A DNA stretch of 32,295 bases from RGIG5327 sp045612485 (GTDB lineage Bacteria > Verrucomicrobiota > Lentisphaeria > Victivallales > UBA1829), in contig JAZKZE010000122.1 in the NCBI GenBank assembly GCA_045612485.1, positions 1 to 32,295 on the forward strand, written 5' to 3'. The notes below the pieces were generated by a model. That model saw only the letters and a list, made by a program, of their open reading frames with translations. It was not told the DNA's origin and did no database searches. Position 1 is the stretch's first letter; each line of letters starts with the position of its first letter. The position numbers and the translations under genes were made by a program. This document shows, piece after piece, positions 31,564-32,295 of this stretch.

Positions 31564-32052
31564 ATGAACAGAATTTTCCGTAAAATCTTTACAGTAACAG
31601 CAGCGGGCATCTTTGCTGCATCTCTTTCGGGTTGTGCCGTATTGGATTCCTTCCGCACAGAGGATGGGAAAAAAGAGGATGGAAAAAACACGGCAAAAAC
31701 TCCTGAAGTGAAAAAAGCGGGAGAAAATCTTGTGAAAGCGATCGTAAAAAATGATGCCAAGGCGTTCCTGAAAGAACTGCCGGAAAACCTTGTTCAGGAT
31801 TTCGGCAAAAAAGATTTTGATAAAACAAGGGAATCCATGATAAGAGAATTGGGAACACCGGTTTCCTATACATATTTGCGGAACATGGCACACCCGCTGG
31901 CAACCATTTCCATCTGGGTCATCCGTTTTGAACGGAAGGTGAAAGACAATAAGGACGGGAAAGAAAAAACTGTCGTCATGGAAGTTCTTTTCCGGGTCGT
32001 AAGCGGACAGATCCAGGGAAAAGAAACGCTTTTGAGTTTCAATTTCTATTAA
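31564..32052 (+). CDS. Small lipoprotein of unknown function
   Basis: The 162-residue protein has a lipoprotein signal: basic start MNRIFRKIF, hydrophobic core, and lipobox LSGC with Cys24 as the lipidated residue. A Lys/Asp-rich linker (25-48) leads to a folded part with helix AGENLVKAIVKNDAKAFLKE and strands (SIWVIRFERKVKD, VVMEVLFRVVSG), resembling the helix-then-sheet layout of NTF2-like lipoproteins. AAGGA lies a few bases before ATG 31564; the frame is open 37 codons further without a ribosome-binding site. It lies downstream of the secretin pair but beyond their terminator. A pilotin-like role for the secretins is possible by position and size, without direct evidence. Confidence 0.8.
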   Translation: MNRIFRKIFTVTAAGIFAASLSGCAVLDSFRTEDGKKEDGKNTAKTPEVKKAGENLVKAIVKNDAKAFLKELPENLVQDFGKKDFDKTRESMIRELGTPVSYTYLRNMAHPLATISIWVIRFERKVKDNKDGKEKTVVMEVLFRVVSGQIQGKETLLSFNFY

Positions 32053-32080
32053 GAAAAAATTTTTTGTAAATTTTCTCCGG

Positions 32081-32113
32081 CGGCTGTACCTTATTGTGCA
32101 GCCGTTCTTTTTA
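32081..32113 (+). terminator. Probable terminator of the lipoprotein gene
   Basis: CGGCTG (32081-32086) pairs with CAGCCG (32099-32104), followed by TTCTTTTTATT. It is placed 28 bases after the stop. Confidence 0.65.
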
Positions 32114-32195
32114 TTGCCCGGAATACCGGCGGAGGAAAAATACTGTATATTTTCCCACAGCTGTCCCATAAAATCATGGAAAAAAGAGAAATGTT

Positions 32196-32294
32196 CGGTT
32201 GCCAGGCGAGGCGGTTGCCAACCAGCGCGCAGTGGATGTGCGAATGAACCGCAGGGCAATCGCCTTGCGGACGCTCACAAGGAATTGTGAGCGT
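32196..32294. repeat. Dense hairpin cluster at the window's right end
   Basis: The direct repeat CGGTTGCC occurs at 32196-32203 and 32212-32219. An 11-bp long-range stem (32209-32219 with 32255-32265) encloses hairpin CGCGCA-GTGGA-TGTGCG (32226-32242). A competing hairpin, CCGCAGGGC-AATC-GCCTTGCGG (32249-32270), uses part of the same bases. A perfect 10-bp hairpin (32271-32280 with 32285-32294, loop GGAA) follows. GC content is much higher than the DNA before it. It may be the start of a structured RNA gene or a repeat element cut by the window edge. Confidence 0.55.
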
Positions 32295-32295
32295 A

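Overview
The window looks like a stretch of chromosome from an anaerobic, fermentative, gut-type Lentisphaerota bacterium (Victivallales-like). This assignment is inference. It rests on the pairing of large secreted DUF4838 proteins with small pseudopilin-like H-x8-DG proteins, on lone secretin-like genes, on pyruvate:ferredoxin oxidoreductase as the pyruvate enzyme, and on the housekeeping gene order. No CRISPR array, phage module or classical insertion sequence was seen.

Layout. 1-361: tRNA-Asn with promoter and terminator, preceded by a 17-bp perfect inverted repeat. 515-3225 (minus): the translation operon rpsP-khpA-trmD-rplS-rnhB, with no rimM between khpA and trmD. 3309-6612 (plus): nagA with its terminator, then a chorismate mutase/prephenate dehydratase-like gene that lacks about half of the dehydratase domain, then a family 2 glycosyltransferase. 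6624-13045 (minus): a symmetric four-gene block (DUF4838, pseudopilin, pseudopilin, DUF4838), divergent from an AraC-family regulator (13199-14137) through two interlocked promoters. 14191-17908: panB, rnr and an ECF-like sigma factor whose promoter carries a 20-bp perfect palindrome over the -35. 18390-19080: tRNA-Ala and its terminator, then a GC-rich, multi-hairpin segment leading into a small GIY-YIG nuclease gene. 19215-24094 (minus): a TSCPD-domain gene, rpsT, then the unit esterase / unknown exported protein / U32 peptidase. 24120-27656 (minus): nifJ. 27913-31325 (plus): two tandem secretin-like genes ending in a strong terminator, then a small lipoprotein gene. 32196-32294: a second dense cluster of hairpins, running into the window edge.

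Regulation visible in the sequence. A recurring promoter form, TTGAMA-N16/17-TATATT or close variants, precedes the tRNAs, rpsP, nagA, the chorismate mutase gene, the sigma factor, nifJ, araC and the secretins. The two tRNA promoters are nearly identical over about 35 bp. Several promoters carry inverted repeats that could be operators (sigma factor, nifJ).

How the genes may work together. The DUF4838/pseudopilin/AraC block reads as a regulated polysaccharide-use locus, with nagA covering cytosolic amino-sugar catabolism and NifJ converting pyruvate to acetyl-CoA and reduced ferredoxin. The tandem secretins would supply an outer-membrane channel, but no assembly ATPase, platform protein or prepilin peptidase is encoded here. 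nifJ (all codons) and the second secretin gene contain no TTA, CTA or TCA codons, which suggests strong expression-linked codon bias.
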